Source: Vanilla planifolia (Eukaryota; Streptophyta; Magnoliopsida; Asparagales; Orchidaceae). From it: DNA of 64,000 nucleotides. Shown one piece after another: positions 22,444 through 33,690 of the stretch (positions are counted from its first letter, which is position 1; each line of letters begins with the position of its first letter). The notes under the pieces were generated by a model. The model did not search any database and was not told the origin of the DNA. It saw only the letters and a program-made list of their open reading frames with translations. Made by a program: the position numbers and the translations under genes. Location of the stretch: contig CM043870.1 in the NCBI GenBank assembly GCA_023846275.1, forward strand, positions 15,484,385 through 15,548,384, given 5' to 3'.

Positions 22444-24521
22444 TGATGGTAGATCAATACTATATGATATTTAGTTTCCCAAAGAATCGTGCTCTTACAA
22501 AAATCTTATAAGATGTGATCATTTAAGATTGAATTATTGAATGATCATGCAATGTTTAACTTTTTAAGACTTAAAAAGATGGTCATACTCATGAGGAGGA
22601 GCCATCATAGACATACGATAGCATTGAAGCCATCTTTATTCTCGGTCTTTTATACTTAATTATGAAGAATAATGAATCATACATAAGTGATTCATAGATT
22701 TTTCTCACATGATAGTGAAGAGTATTAATTCTCTAGTCTTATTAGTTGATGTACTCATACCACACTGATATTGTAATCATATAAAATAATGTGCATCATA
22801 ATTTTAAGTTATTGAAGTTATATGTGAGATGGATTCAAATGTATAACTATGATACTGTACTTTATGTCATATGATGTACAAGTTGTAAATACACAGGAAA
22901 AAGCATGATGATCACATATGGTAAGGAGCTCAGTTCTAGGTTTGTTAAACCTAAAATTGTTATTAAAAATCAATATACGTGACCAAACAGCAAAAAATAT
23001 GAAAGCACCATGCAACAAGATGCACATATAGCCACGAATAGAGGCTTATATGTCATCTGTATGCTATGCATGAAGGCATAGGCATGCAAGTTGGAATTCA
23101 CATGTTAGATAAGCATGCATTGGACACAACAACCTTGTAGGATCATACAAGTGAGATGAACATATTTGCACATCAGTTACCTATAGTGCATGTGGCTTGT
23201 ATGTGCGTTATGTGAACCTACCATGCCAATGTAGTCAACACTACATAATAGGTATTGTTTGCACATGGGAACACTCTCACATGCATGAACAATGATTTTG
23301 TGGGTTTCCCATGCCTGTGTAATAGCTTGTGCAAGCATGGATGGGCTTATTGCAGCTTGGTATTTGCAAAATGTTTGAAATTTTGTTTATTTTGGACAAA
23401 AACCACATGTTTCTTGTGAAAATTAAAATATTATATATTTTATAATAAAATATTATATCCAGACCTCTATATAAAGATGTATAAATGATGAATGAATAAT
23501 TTAGAACTATAATGAAATTGTAACTCTGTGAAGAAAAACTTTTTGGGGGATTTAATCTTCTTGTGATAAAATATCTCTTCTTATTTTTACTTCTTTAGTT
23601 TCTTGCCATTCGTAGACTTCCACTATGATTATTATGACTCTAAAATAGTAACATGTACTATCAAGAGCTCAAGGAAAGAACACCTCATACATAGATCATA
23701 TATGTTTGATCACAAATATGATTGTATAGTTTTAACTTCTAAAATGAAATATGTTATGCACAGGTATGAAGGAAGCTTTACACTTGTATGATGTAAGTGA
23801 ACACTCATCTCTAAAAAAATGAATGATACATGTATAAAGTAGATACTTTATATGATCGAGTTTGCACTTCTAAGCCTATATCTAGATGCCACTTACATCT
23901 ATACAATGAAATTATCATATCTATATGATGTCATGACAAATTCAAACTTCAATTGTAGCTTTAAACATAATTTTAGACCATATAAGTATAGTATTGGACA
24001 TCATATCAAATAATCATTAGGTAGTAAGGAACATAGCTTGTTTCACCTTTTATTTCATTATCCTAAGGTTTTTATTTATTCTATTTTTTTTAATGATATT
24101 TTTAACTTGTAATTCATCTGTATAGAACTTAATACAATTTTGTAATACTTATATTTTAAAAGTATGGTTTAGCAAAGTAGTGCATGAGTTAAATATGCAA
24201 CTTAAGTGCTACTTTTATAAATGATAAATATTTTACATTTGAACTCAAGAAATATAAGTAATTTTTAGCTCCATATGGATTAACCACACCATGGAGAGCT
24301 TTCTTCATAGCTCCTTGGTTTACATGTTAAGCCATCCTTGAGTAAGATTTTTTAGATTCATTGAATTTCCAAATGCATTACTCTTACCCCATTCAATTTT
24401 AGCCACTTTCATACTATAAATCTTCATGTATACAAAAACCTCAAACATCCATTAGTGAATAATAACCTTTTTTTGTCATGGTCATCTGCTTGGGTATAAA
24501 AACTACAAGTTATAGAAACAA
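22444..24521 (+). other. LTR-like insertion with core promoter, no gene
   Basis: A TATATAAA box at 23468-23475 is followed by leader-like sequence with 'atgaatgaataatttag' and a T/C-rich stretch to about 23600, the layout of a plus-strand retrotransposon LTR. Four CATGCA/GCATGC motifs lie upstream (23066, 23082, 23113, 23281). Comparison with the intact family B LTR at 11520-13612 suggests most of this interval is extra DNA inserted in the third family B LTR. LTR termini were not located. The open frame at 23603-23791 has no recognisable domain. Confidence 0.35.
23468..23475 (+). promoter_or_regulatory. Candidate TATA box
   Basis: TATATAAA in the context CCTCTATATAAAG, typical of plant core promoters and of LTR promoters. 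No gene with a recognisable product lies downstream. Confidence 0.4.
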
Positions 24522-24610
24522 CATACAAGATGATCTTGTACATCATACAAGATGATCTTGTACATCATACAAGATGATCTTGTATATATACAAGATGATC
24601 TTGTACATCA
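24522..24610. repeat. Four-copy 21-22-bp tandem repeat with palindromic core
   Basis: The 13-bp core CAAGATGATCTTG starts at 24526, 24548, 24570 and 24591, with spacings of 22, 22 and 21 bp. Each core is an inverted repeat of CAAGAT around a single G. The linkers are 'tacatcata', except the third, which is shortened to 'tatata'. Units are nearly identical, so the array is recent or homogenised. Confidence 0.95.
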
Positions 24611-25633
24611 TAAATGTTTTATACAATTGTACCATTATGCTTTCTAAGCAATTCATGGGTCATACACATTTGACAAGGAGATTGTGTGTGTATGATAATT
24701 TTGCATTACTCATGGGATTTTAAAAATAAAATTGCAATTTTAACATTGTTTGAGAGTAAGTCATCACTTCTTATACCTCTATGATATAGACAATGTATTA
24801 CTATGAAATACATCTAGATAATGCACTTTAGGTTTTTAGAATGGTCATATTCATATGATATATGGATAATGTTTGTACAATTGAATTTCAACATTGTCAC
24901 TCTAAGGTTTTTCAAAAGATTTGTGTTGGAAAATTGATTGTATAAGTATAAAACATTACTTCATATTGAATGATACTTAAACATGTAGAATAACAAAACA
25001 AACCATGCTTTATAGATAATTGATATAAGGATTTGAATGTTATGGTCAAGTAAGCCTACAACGAACAAAGTATCATATGTTGAGGACATCATAACTATAT
25101 TAAATGCAACTTAACTATATATGATATTCTTACATAAAGGAAAAATATTAGTGACATACAAGTACAATAAAAGACATTATATTATACAATTTGTTTAACA
25201 TTAACTTATGATTAAGTCAAACATTTAGATATTAACTTGTGATAGTTATTTAACCTATTATTTAATCTATAACCCAAAAGAATAAGGAATGATAACTACA
25301 CATGCTTGTAGGAAGACATAACCCTATGTACTATGAACTAACCAAACTATTTTTCTAAAGATGAACTCCAGATGAGCAGTTACTCCAGTAAGAGTTGGGA
25401 GCATTAGCTCTAAGATTTGAAAGTTAAGCCATGCTTAAACAAATCCATTAACACTCCTTGGCATGTCTTCACTTGAGGATTGCTTCAAAAGTCAATTGGT
25501 TAAGCTCTCCAATCATTTGGCCTATTTGAGTTTTAGATGTAGGATTTCAAAACTTATAAAAAAACTATTAATAAAAACAATACAATGATTTTTTTGTCAT
25601 CAATCAAGAGATTCAAGAACCAAGGGTTCAACA
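24611..25633 (-). mobile_element. Third family B LTR, right part
   Basis: Colinear over about 1 kb with 12560-13612, including 'cattacttcatat', 'aagcctacaa.gaacaaagt.tcata', 'actccttggcatg.cttca' and the 'tgtcatcaa' region near the LTR start. The right edge at 25633 reads TGTTGAACCC on the minus strand. It is the remainder of the LTR that begins at 16840. Confidence 0.55.
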
Positions 25634-25989
25634 AAAATAATTATAGAAGATCCTAAGTTGATTCATCTTTGGTTTTGATCATAATTATCCAATCTTGTAA
25701 GGTTGTGATGAATATATTAGGCATGTTCATAAGATTATATTATATAGATAATCTTTGGAAGGTGTAGGAAACTTAAAGAATATGTAAGAAAAATTACATG
25801 TCATAATTACATTAGAAATAACATAATAAGAAAAAAAAAGGAAAATATTTATGTTAATTCATGTTATCTAACTCATTGATATTTCTAACAATTAACTTGG
25901 TTGGAGTTTGCATATTATGGTTCACCTTATTACATTTTTCCATAATTAATAAATACTATTAAATATTTTTAAAATAAATGGGTTGAAGC
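25634..25989. other. Unassigned AT-rich DNA
   Basis: No coding or repeat structure recognised between the LTR end and the gag remnant. Confidence 0.4.
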
Positions 25990-26600
25990 CACATTACATC
26001 AAATGTTTTTCCATTTTCATTTGAAGATTTCATCAAGAAATGAAGAAATCTACATAATGGTGAAAAGGGAAATCAAGATTGAACAATGCTGAAAGTCAAA
26101 CTAAGGAATTACAAAAGACTAAGGAAATTGAGCATTCATTATGTCTTGGTTGCAAAGAAGCTAGTCATCTTATGCCAAATTGACTTTTTGAAGATGACAA
26201 AGTTAAAAAGAAAAATAATAAAGCCATGATGGCCAAGTGGAGTGTTTCAAACAAAAATATTCATAAAAATTTAAAGAAAAAAGGAGCCTAATTTCTACCT
26301 CATGGGTTAAGAAGTAGAAAATAACATCATAGTTAAATAAAGACCTATCTACCTAAAGACCCTTGTAGAGATCCAGATGTATTATTTGAAGTTTTACTTA
26401 ATGAATTTTGAATGGTGTAAAATATTTATCTTTGAAAAAGAAGTTTATTGTTCATGAAAAAGAAATGTTAAAATTGAAAACACTTTATGATAAGCTTAAA
26501 ATTGAGTATGATGTCTAACATGGCATTTGACAACATTAAATAGTGATTGAGAAATCAAAATATCACGAAAATTATATAAACTTTATGTAAATGGCATTGT
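25990..26600 (+). pseudogene. Copia gag remnant, plus strand
   Basis: At 26142 the frame reads CLGCKEASHLMPN, then a stop at the place of the last zinc ligand. This aligns with a CX2CX4HX4C knuckle whose fourth Cys codon is lost. It is followed by DDKVKKKNNKAMMAKWS, the Lys-rich linker and 'ATWS'-like motif found after the knuckle in SIRE-like gags. Further on, 26430-26510 encodes a Lys/Glu/Leu-rich coiled-coil-like segment, as in the C-terminal part of these gags. It is an orphan fragment on the opposite strand from elements A-C, with no LTR of its own identified, and it abuts the truncated LTR of element C. Confidence 0.6.
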
Positions 26601-26609
26601 AAAATTATA

Positions 26610-28349
26610 AAGAACAATCCAAGCATAGGCTTTTGCAAATGTCAAGCAAAACAACCCAAAAGGAAAAGAAAAATACAATAAGAAGAATTTTTTTTATACA
26701 AATGCAAACAACTTCCTATACTTCTTAATTAATAAGATAAGAGAACAATATAAAAATTACAAAGAGAAGTTAAAAATTTATAACTTAGAAGTGCTATGCT
26801 TAGTTGAAGGAATTTGATGTTTTGAGAAGAACTACACCATAGTTGCTATAAAGAGGTTTTATACTAGAAAAATATCATAGATTTCTTTGTTGAGATCTCA
26901 AAGATTATTTTATATTTATTAACCATTTCATTCATAAAGGTTGGATTTATGTTGAAAAAGTTCGATCATAGTTATTAAAAAAATCAAAGAAAAGCTATTC
27001 TAATGCTACTTCCAAACAAATTAAAAGGTTCTTCCAAATAGTTAAAATATTTTTTCAAAATGGCTAATGTAATAGCTTAAATAATGATATGAGAATTAAT
27101 CATTAGAAAGGATCAACCAGAGCCATTGGATATGATTAGAGAAGATGATCAGATCAAAGAATGTAAAAAATGGATGAACATTGGATGGTTGAATCAAAGA
27201 TGATTAGATCTAGGCCTTTCGATAAAGTTGCATAGATATGGATGATTCGATTCTCTAATAGAAAAAGTGAGAAAGATCTTAGTCATAAGATTCAAAATGG
27301 AGATATCTAAGCCATCTGATTCAATGATAGATTATTTCAAAAGGGGAAAATAATTAAAGTGTTCTGATGAAGCCAGATGAGATCTTGGCCATTTGATTTT
27401 GAGCTTGAATTGAGCCCTTATTGCAAATGAAATATTTACTATCTGATCAAAGATCTGATGGTAAAAAACAACACACACTTTAGGCACTAAGGTTCTTGAT
27501 GATATTTAGTCCCCCATTACTGAAAAGAAAAGTAGTTTTCTATTTGTAATACCTTTTGTGGGTGTGTAACGTAAGCCATATTAGGGTTGACTCCCTTCTT
27601 GTGTGGTTGTGATTTTATCACATAGGTTACTTGTATGTTTATAGGTTAATTCATGGCTATGGGTTTTATCTGACCCATTTGCATGCTTAATTCGAGTTCA
27701 GCTCAGCTCAATCTTCTATCTTACCCAAACTAGGTTCAAGAATGCACCTTGACCAATTTCATGTTGGACCAAGCTTGCTTTTAATTAGAAACCTAACGTG
27801 AGGCTTCTAGGCCCACTTGGACTTGGTTGGCCCAAGTGCTATTGCACTTTACAAGCTTTGGGTGTGGCTTAATTTTTTAATTAAGAAAATTTATCATAAT
27901 TAATTTTTTAGTTTGCTTGAAGTTTAACATTTGACATCAATTTAAGCAAATATACTTTAGAGATTCAATTATAAAAATATTTGATTGCAAAACAAAATCT
28001 TTTTAATTTTCCTAAAGGAATGGATGAACAAATTGGATGCTTAAATCAAGATTTGAAAGTAAGATGAATGGAGATGTGCCTTATTGTAAAAATACTAACA
28101 ATTTATTTCATAACAAAAAAGAAATTCTTTTCAAAGCTAATGCACTTGTATTCAATCCTTAAAACTTGTTATTAACTCAAAGGTACTTTGAAGACTACAA
28201 ATTCATCTTCTTTAAAAGTATATAGCTCATTCTTTACTGCTAAAATTCTGAGAAGCATTCCAATCTTCGAAAGTTAGAGGCACTATCTGATGAGAACTAA
28301 ATGCTAAATATTTAAGGCTTAACTCATTAAACACAAAGATGACCTAACA
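26610..28349 (-). repeat. 3' LTR of element C, partial
   Basis: The stretch 26620-27060 is colinear with 33270-33680 in the right LTR ('tttgttgagatct.aaagatta', 'aaaattcttccaa'). The minus-strand LTR start reads TGTTAGGTCATC at 28349, similar to the family A start, and sits directly after a polypurine tract. The other end appears truncated at about 26610. No gene lies inside. Confidence 0.65.
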
Positions 28350-28350
28350 T

Positions 28351-28362
28351 TCTCCTTCTTTT
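28351..28362 (-). other. Polypurine tract of element C
   Basis: The minus strand reads AAAAGAAGGAGA, preceded by TCATCATC and followed after one base by the LTR start TGTTAGG. This is the standard SIRE-type arrangement for plus-strand priming. Confidence 0.75.
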
Positions 28363-28549
28363 GATGATGATAAGGCATAAATGTATAGATAATAATATAA
28401 CAAGTAAGATCATATATTAAAAAAATGGTAAAAGTTATTACAAATGAAAACTATGTGCTCCCACTTACATCATGGTCCACCTTACTATGTGCTTCCCCTC
28501 ACTTATCTAAACCATAATCATTCTCTTCTTTAGGCACAATAAAAAAAGT

Positions 28550-31500
28550 GGTATATTTTATATAATTTGTATTACACCTTATTATTATCTATGATTTAAA
28601 ATTAACCAGTTGGAAGGGATTTAGTAAATATATCTATCAATTCTTACTTGGTAGGTACATATTCAAATTATATTAAGCCTTTAGTTACTTGATCTCTAAT
28701 AAAATGATATCTTACATCTATGTCTTTGGTTTTATAATAATGAATTTAGTTCTTTTATAGGACCAAAGCACTAATATTATCAATTCTAATAGTACTATGT
28801 GAGAGATCTAAATAATAATATTGAAGTTGTTGTCTTAATCATAACTCTTAAGCAACACAACTGTTGACCTCTACATATTTGGCTCTATGGTTAATAGGGC
28901 TATGCAATTTTACTTCTTGCTTAAGGATAAAATAAGTAATTTCTTAGTAATTATAATGTACATAAGATACTTTTTCTTTTTTTATTTTAGAACCTACGAA
29001 GTCTTAAAATATGTAACCTATAAGATCATATGAAAAAGAACTTTTAGAGTACCATAAACCTAAATTTATTCTATCTTCTAAATATTTGAAGATTAATTTA
29101 ACTATTTTAGATGGCTTTCCATAGGATAGTATTAGAATCTATCCATGAGATATAGTAGGGTTCAAACAAGACCTCTACAAAGTTTTTGATTAATAGGTTT
29201 TCCAAGCTCATCTAAATCAAAATAAACTAATTGATTAATTTGAATATTCTTAAATTTCATATTTTCATACCAAAATTTCTAGAATGATTATTTTAAATAA
29301 TTAGTTTATAAAATATAACTCTCATATTTTAGTTTCCTAATTTGTATTCCTAAGAAGAAATTTATTTAATCATAGTCATCTCAAACTCTCTTACCTTTAA
29401 TCCATCAAATTCTTTACACATATTTTCATTTATGCTTTCAAACATTATGTCATCAACATGAACTTGTACAAGAACAAATAATCAATTAGAGATTTTTATG
29501 GATAGTGTGGTATTCACTTTTTCTTTCTTAAAATCACTATCAACAAGATAATTTCTCAATCTATAACACCATTAATGGGGAGCTTGCTTAAGCCATAAAG
29601 TGCCTTCTTAAGTTTATATACATAATCATTATGTGCATCGATCTCAAAACTTGGGGGTTTTTCTACAAACACATCTTCTTCTATTATCCTTTTTAAAAAT
29701 GCACTTCATACATCTATTTGAATTAATTTAAAATTCTTATGACATGAATATTCTAAGAGAAGTCAAATGACTTCTAATCTTACTATCGATGCAAATGACT
29801 CTTGAAAATCTATACCTTCAACTTTGTTATAACCTTCAGCAATAAGTCTAGATTTGTCTCAAATGTGACTCCAATTTCATCTAATGTATTTTTGAATACA
29901 CACTTCGTTCCAATCACTTTTTGATAACTAAGCCTAAGAACTAGTTCCTACATTTGGTTTCTCTCAAATTGATCTAACTCTTCTTTCATTACTTGAACCT
30001 AATGGTTAATCATTAAGGGCTTCTTCTATTAATATTGGTTCTATGAAAGATAAAAATATACTATGATTAATTTCTCTAATGGAGTCTCTAGTCCTAACTC
30101 TTTGATTGTGATCTCTTATAATTAATTCCTTTGGATGTGAAGCATGATACTTCTAATCTTTAGATAATCGATGACTAGTCTCTTCTCCTTTTAGTTTACT
30201 TTCTCTTTTTCCTTCATCCTCATTCAAGTATAAGTTCTTCAAAGATTTCATTTCTTCATGTAAATTTCTTGTATTTGTCTTTTGAATGGACTTATCAAAC
30301 ACTACATGCATTATTTCCTCTACCTTTTGAGTATCCATGTTGTAAACTCTATAAGGTTTTTTAAAGGAGTGTCCTAAAAAAATTCTTTTCCTTACTTTTC
30401 ACCAAAATTATTCTAGTTTCCAATTCAATATCCAGAATAGTTCATTTATACCCAAAAATATGAAGGTAGCTAACATTATGTTTCTTATTTCCAAACAGCT
30501 CTTAAGGATTTTTCTTAATTATTTGAATTAAATTAATTCTATTTATTATATAATAAATTATGTTAATTACTTCAACCTAGTAATACTTTAGTAGGTTATA
30601 TTCAATTAACATAGTTCTACCAATTTCTAATGGTGTCCCATTCTTTCTTTCTACAATCTCATTTTGTTAAGGTGTATAAGGACATATAAATTGATGGTTT
30701 ATTCTTTTACCTTTGTAATGGTCCTGAAAATCCTCATTCTTAAATGAACTACTATGATCAACTTGAATTTTGAGATTGGTTTGCCTTTTGATCTCTTTTA
30801 TCAAATTAACCAAAGTTTAAAACATCTCATTTTTACTCTTAAGAATACAAGCAAATGGATCTAAAAATTAAGCACTCACAAATCCATATTTCTATCTATC
30901 TAGACTTAAAGGGTATAAAGGTTCCAAAATGATCTAAGTAAATTATCTCTAAATGTCTACTAGTAGTTACGTCATTTTTCTATTTAAAGGAAAATTTAAC
31001 TTGCTTTACTTTTTTACATGTTCAACACTTTTTCCAATTAGATGTTTTGGCTTAGGAAGTCCTCTAACTACATCTAGCTTGCTTGTATTCTTTAATATAG
31101 AATAATCTATGTAACTTAGTCTTTTATGTCATAAAGCATTCTCACTTGATTGTATAACTAAGAATTATATTCCATTAGCTTCTAATTGATCAAACTTAAT
31201 CATGTAAGTGTTACCATTTCTTCTACCAATGAACAAGACTTAATCAACTTTTAATATTTTATAATATTGATGATAAAAACAAAAAAAATATCTATTATCA
31301 CATAATTAACTAATACTAATTAAATTAAATTCTAATCCATTTATTAAAAATACATTTAGAAGTGTAAAATTAGTCATACCTACATCACCAACTGTCATTA
31401 TCTTCCTCTTAGAATTGTCTCTTAGTATTGCCTGTTTATTTGTATCATGACTTATTGATATAAACTTTGATTGGTCTCTAGTCATATGTCTTGAGCATCT

Positions 31501-31560
31501 ACTATCCAACACCAAAGAGCTAGATGTTAACTTTTAGTATATATATGGTTGCATAAAATA
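28550..31560 (-). pseudogene. Copia pol of element C: protease, integrase, RT, RNase H
   Basis: The frame 31306-31515 reads LDSRCSRHMT, the copia protease active site in which the normal D-S-G has become D-S-R, and ends in LISIS of the GAG-pre-integrase linker. At 31010-31050 a degenerate 'KKC..CKKVKQ' marks the integrase zinc motif. At 30640-30700 'CPYTP.QNEIVERKNGT' matches the integrase core around its catalytic Glu. At 29570-29700 'FLN', 'KTPKF' and 'LWLKQAP' correspond to the RT fingers/palm. At 29438-29477 the palm reads VLVQVHVDDIMFE, retaining the DD pair of the YVDD box with Tyr changed to His. RNase H is seen at 28610-28900 (AKYVEVNSCVA, DNISAL). It is broken in every domain. Confidence 0.72.
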
Positions 31561-31989
31561 TAAAATCTTAACCTAGTAATGTAAAATGTAACATTCATTT
31601 TGCCTAATGTATATGCTTATTTCTACACATAACTCCAAAGTAAATTACTTCTAACCTATCAATGTCTCCAATATATTATATCTCCATACCATGATTCTAA
31701 AGATAACTTATATTAAATTCACTATTCTCTAATCTTAGAAACCCAAGAAAGCTTGATTTGACTCCTAATATTCACTATGGGAGATTTCATAATGTCATTC
31801 CTAAGTACCATTCACAATAAGGTTTTGAACTAAAGATGTTCCTATTTTGACCATTTTTATGGTATGACCTTTAGTATAATAATAAAATTATTTATAATTT
31901 GAAATATTGTACATATGTTTAAAAGTGGAAATATATTTATGCTTAAAAAACTAAACATCATGTGAAGCTTTAGGAATTTTTGCATATTC

Positions 31990-32560
31990 AATTGAATGAA
32001 TTTTTTTAATCTAGTAATTTTTTCCAACAAGTATTTTCAATGATCACGAAAGTTTTTTTTATCACTAATTTGAAGAATTGTTATTATTTTTTTCTTATCT
32101 ACTTTCATAATAAAATTTAAAAGATCAATTTTTCTATTGTATAACTTTTCAAGTTTTTATGTGTATACATTAAAGAAGTTAAAACACTAATAACTTCTAT
32201 GTAATTATTTTTAAGAACTTTGCGAGACAAAGAACTTACCTCATTCTCTTCTTTTTCACTGAATGTACTTGATTCATCATCATTTGTCATGAAACATATC
32301 ATTTCTTTCTCGTCGTTACTTCACGTTTTAGAATCCAAGTGTTCTGAAGCACTCCATGTAGCTTGGAAAGCTTCCTTCTTTATTCTCTTCATTTTATCTT
32401 CTCTTCTTTATCTTTAAGTTGTGAACATTCGAATCTAATATGCTAAATTTGACCATAATGATAGTATCTTGGTGCCTTCTTTTTTTTTTCTTTTCCAATT
32501 CTTCTAAATCTATTTTTTTTCTAATTTAAATAAAATTCATCCTCAAATGATAAGGGATGG
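31990..32560 (-). pseudogene. Gag remnant of element C
   Basis: Reading leftward from about 32450: a knuckle-like 'HYGQ...FECSQLKDKEEK', then KKEAFQATWSASEHLDS, an acidic/serine region (MTNDDESSTFSEKEE) and NNYIEVISVLTSLMYTHKN. The last three blocks align closely with the gag at 19156-19824, so elements A and C belong to related SIRE-like families. Stops separate the pieces. The upstream UBN2 core is not clear; a deletion of the N-terminal half is likely. Confidence 0.68.
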
Positions 32561-32797
32561 ACTAAAGATCTATTATCTTGTGTTGCACCAATATAAGTCA
32601 TCGGCAAAAAATATTAAAAAATTAACTTAGGAAACAAATTAACAAACACATATTTTGAAAAGAATGAAAAATTATAAGATAGAAATTAAAATTAATGTGC
32701 AAGAAAAATAATAAATAAGTAACCTTAACAAGTTAATAAAGTATTTGGCTCACCTTTTGTAGGGAACCCTCACTAATAATAACTAAAGTAAAGCCAA

Positions 32798-32930
32798 TGT
32801 ATGAATCCCATAATATTGGAGTGGGGGAGGTGGTGAATTCTAGGTTTTAAAATATTTTTTAAAATTTTAGATTATATTTATTTTTTAAAAAACTATTTAT
32901 AGAGATAATTTTATGTTTTATAAAACCTTG

Positions 32931-33007
<77 letters not shown>

Positions 33008-33690
33008 TTTTAGTTTTTATGTTTTGAAAAAGTAAAAATAAAAATTAAAAAAATTATAGTTTAGAATTTTTAGGTGATTTTGTTCAAACTAGAACTACAT
33101 CCACCTTCGATCATGTTTGGGAAAAATGCTACTATCTCAAAACTTACAACTTAAGATTTTTTCTTATAATTCATCTTCAACTTATCGGCTTTTGTAAATT
33201 CAATTATAACTTAGGCTTTTATGAGCTCAACCTTGACTTAGTTTTTTTACAAAAAATCAAATTGAAGTTAGGCTTTTATAAATATTAGTCTACCTAGCAT
33301 AAAAGAAAAAGAAAAATATAACAAGAATAAAGCATATTGATAAATTTATACAATTTCCTACACTTGTTGATTAATAGAACAAGGCATAACAATCTCAAAA
33401 TTATGAAGAAAAGTAAGAAATTAAAACTTCAAAATTACTTGGCTTGGCTTGAAGAATTTTACATCTTGAGAAAAACTAAGCCATAGTTATTGAAAAGAGA
33501 TTTTATGCTAGTAAAAAATATTATGCAGCACTTTGTTGAGATCTAAAAGATTAAGGAAGCATTTGATCGTAGTCTTTAAAAATTAAAGAAAAGTTTTTCA
33601 AAATGTTGCATCTAGGTAGCATAAAAAATTCTTCCAAAAAAGTTGATGTATTTCTTCTAAAATGGCTAACACAACCACTCATTATTCTAG
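32798..33690 (-). repeat. 5' LTR of element C, partial
   Basis: In minus orientation it ends in ...ATTCATACA at 32798, followed by TTGGCTTTA, possibly a decayed primer-binding site. The region 33060-33250 matches the family A LTR pattern ('ctacatccacc', repeated 'aactta.gctttt' units), and 33270-33680 matches the left LTR. The outer (LTR start) boundary on the right was not found, so 33690 is where clear homology ends. Confidence 0.6.
32933..33002. repeat. (TA)n microsatellite in the element C LTR
   Basis: About 35 uninterrupted TA units. This is the second long TA tract located inside an LTR in this window. Confidence 0.95.

Larger units (their letters stand above)
28350..32797 (-). mobile_element. 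Internal region of element C (SIRE-like copia)
   Basis: Domains are found in the Ty1/copia order reading leftward: gag (32100-32500), protease (31306-31515), pre-integrase zinc motif (about 31000-31050), integrase (about 30600-30700), RT (29200-29950) and RNase H (28610-28900), then the polypurine tract. Integrase preceding RT is the defining copia order. Every domain has stops or frameshifts, so the element is dead, but no large rearrangement is needed to explain it. The internal length of about 4.4 kb fits a copia element without an extra envelope-like ORF. Confidence 0.75.

Noticed and set aside
23000..23350. Possible CRISPR-like or satellite repeat from recurring GCATGCA words
   Set aside because: The words are short, irregularly spaced and embedded in unique sequence. 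They are better described as scattered motifs. CRISPR is not expected in a plant nuclear genome.
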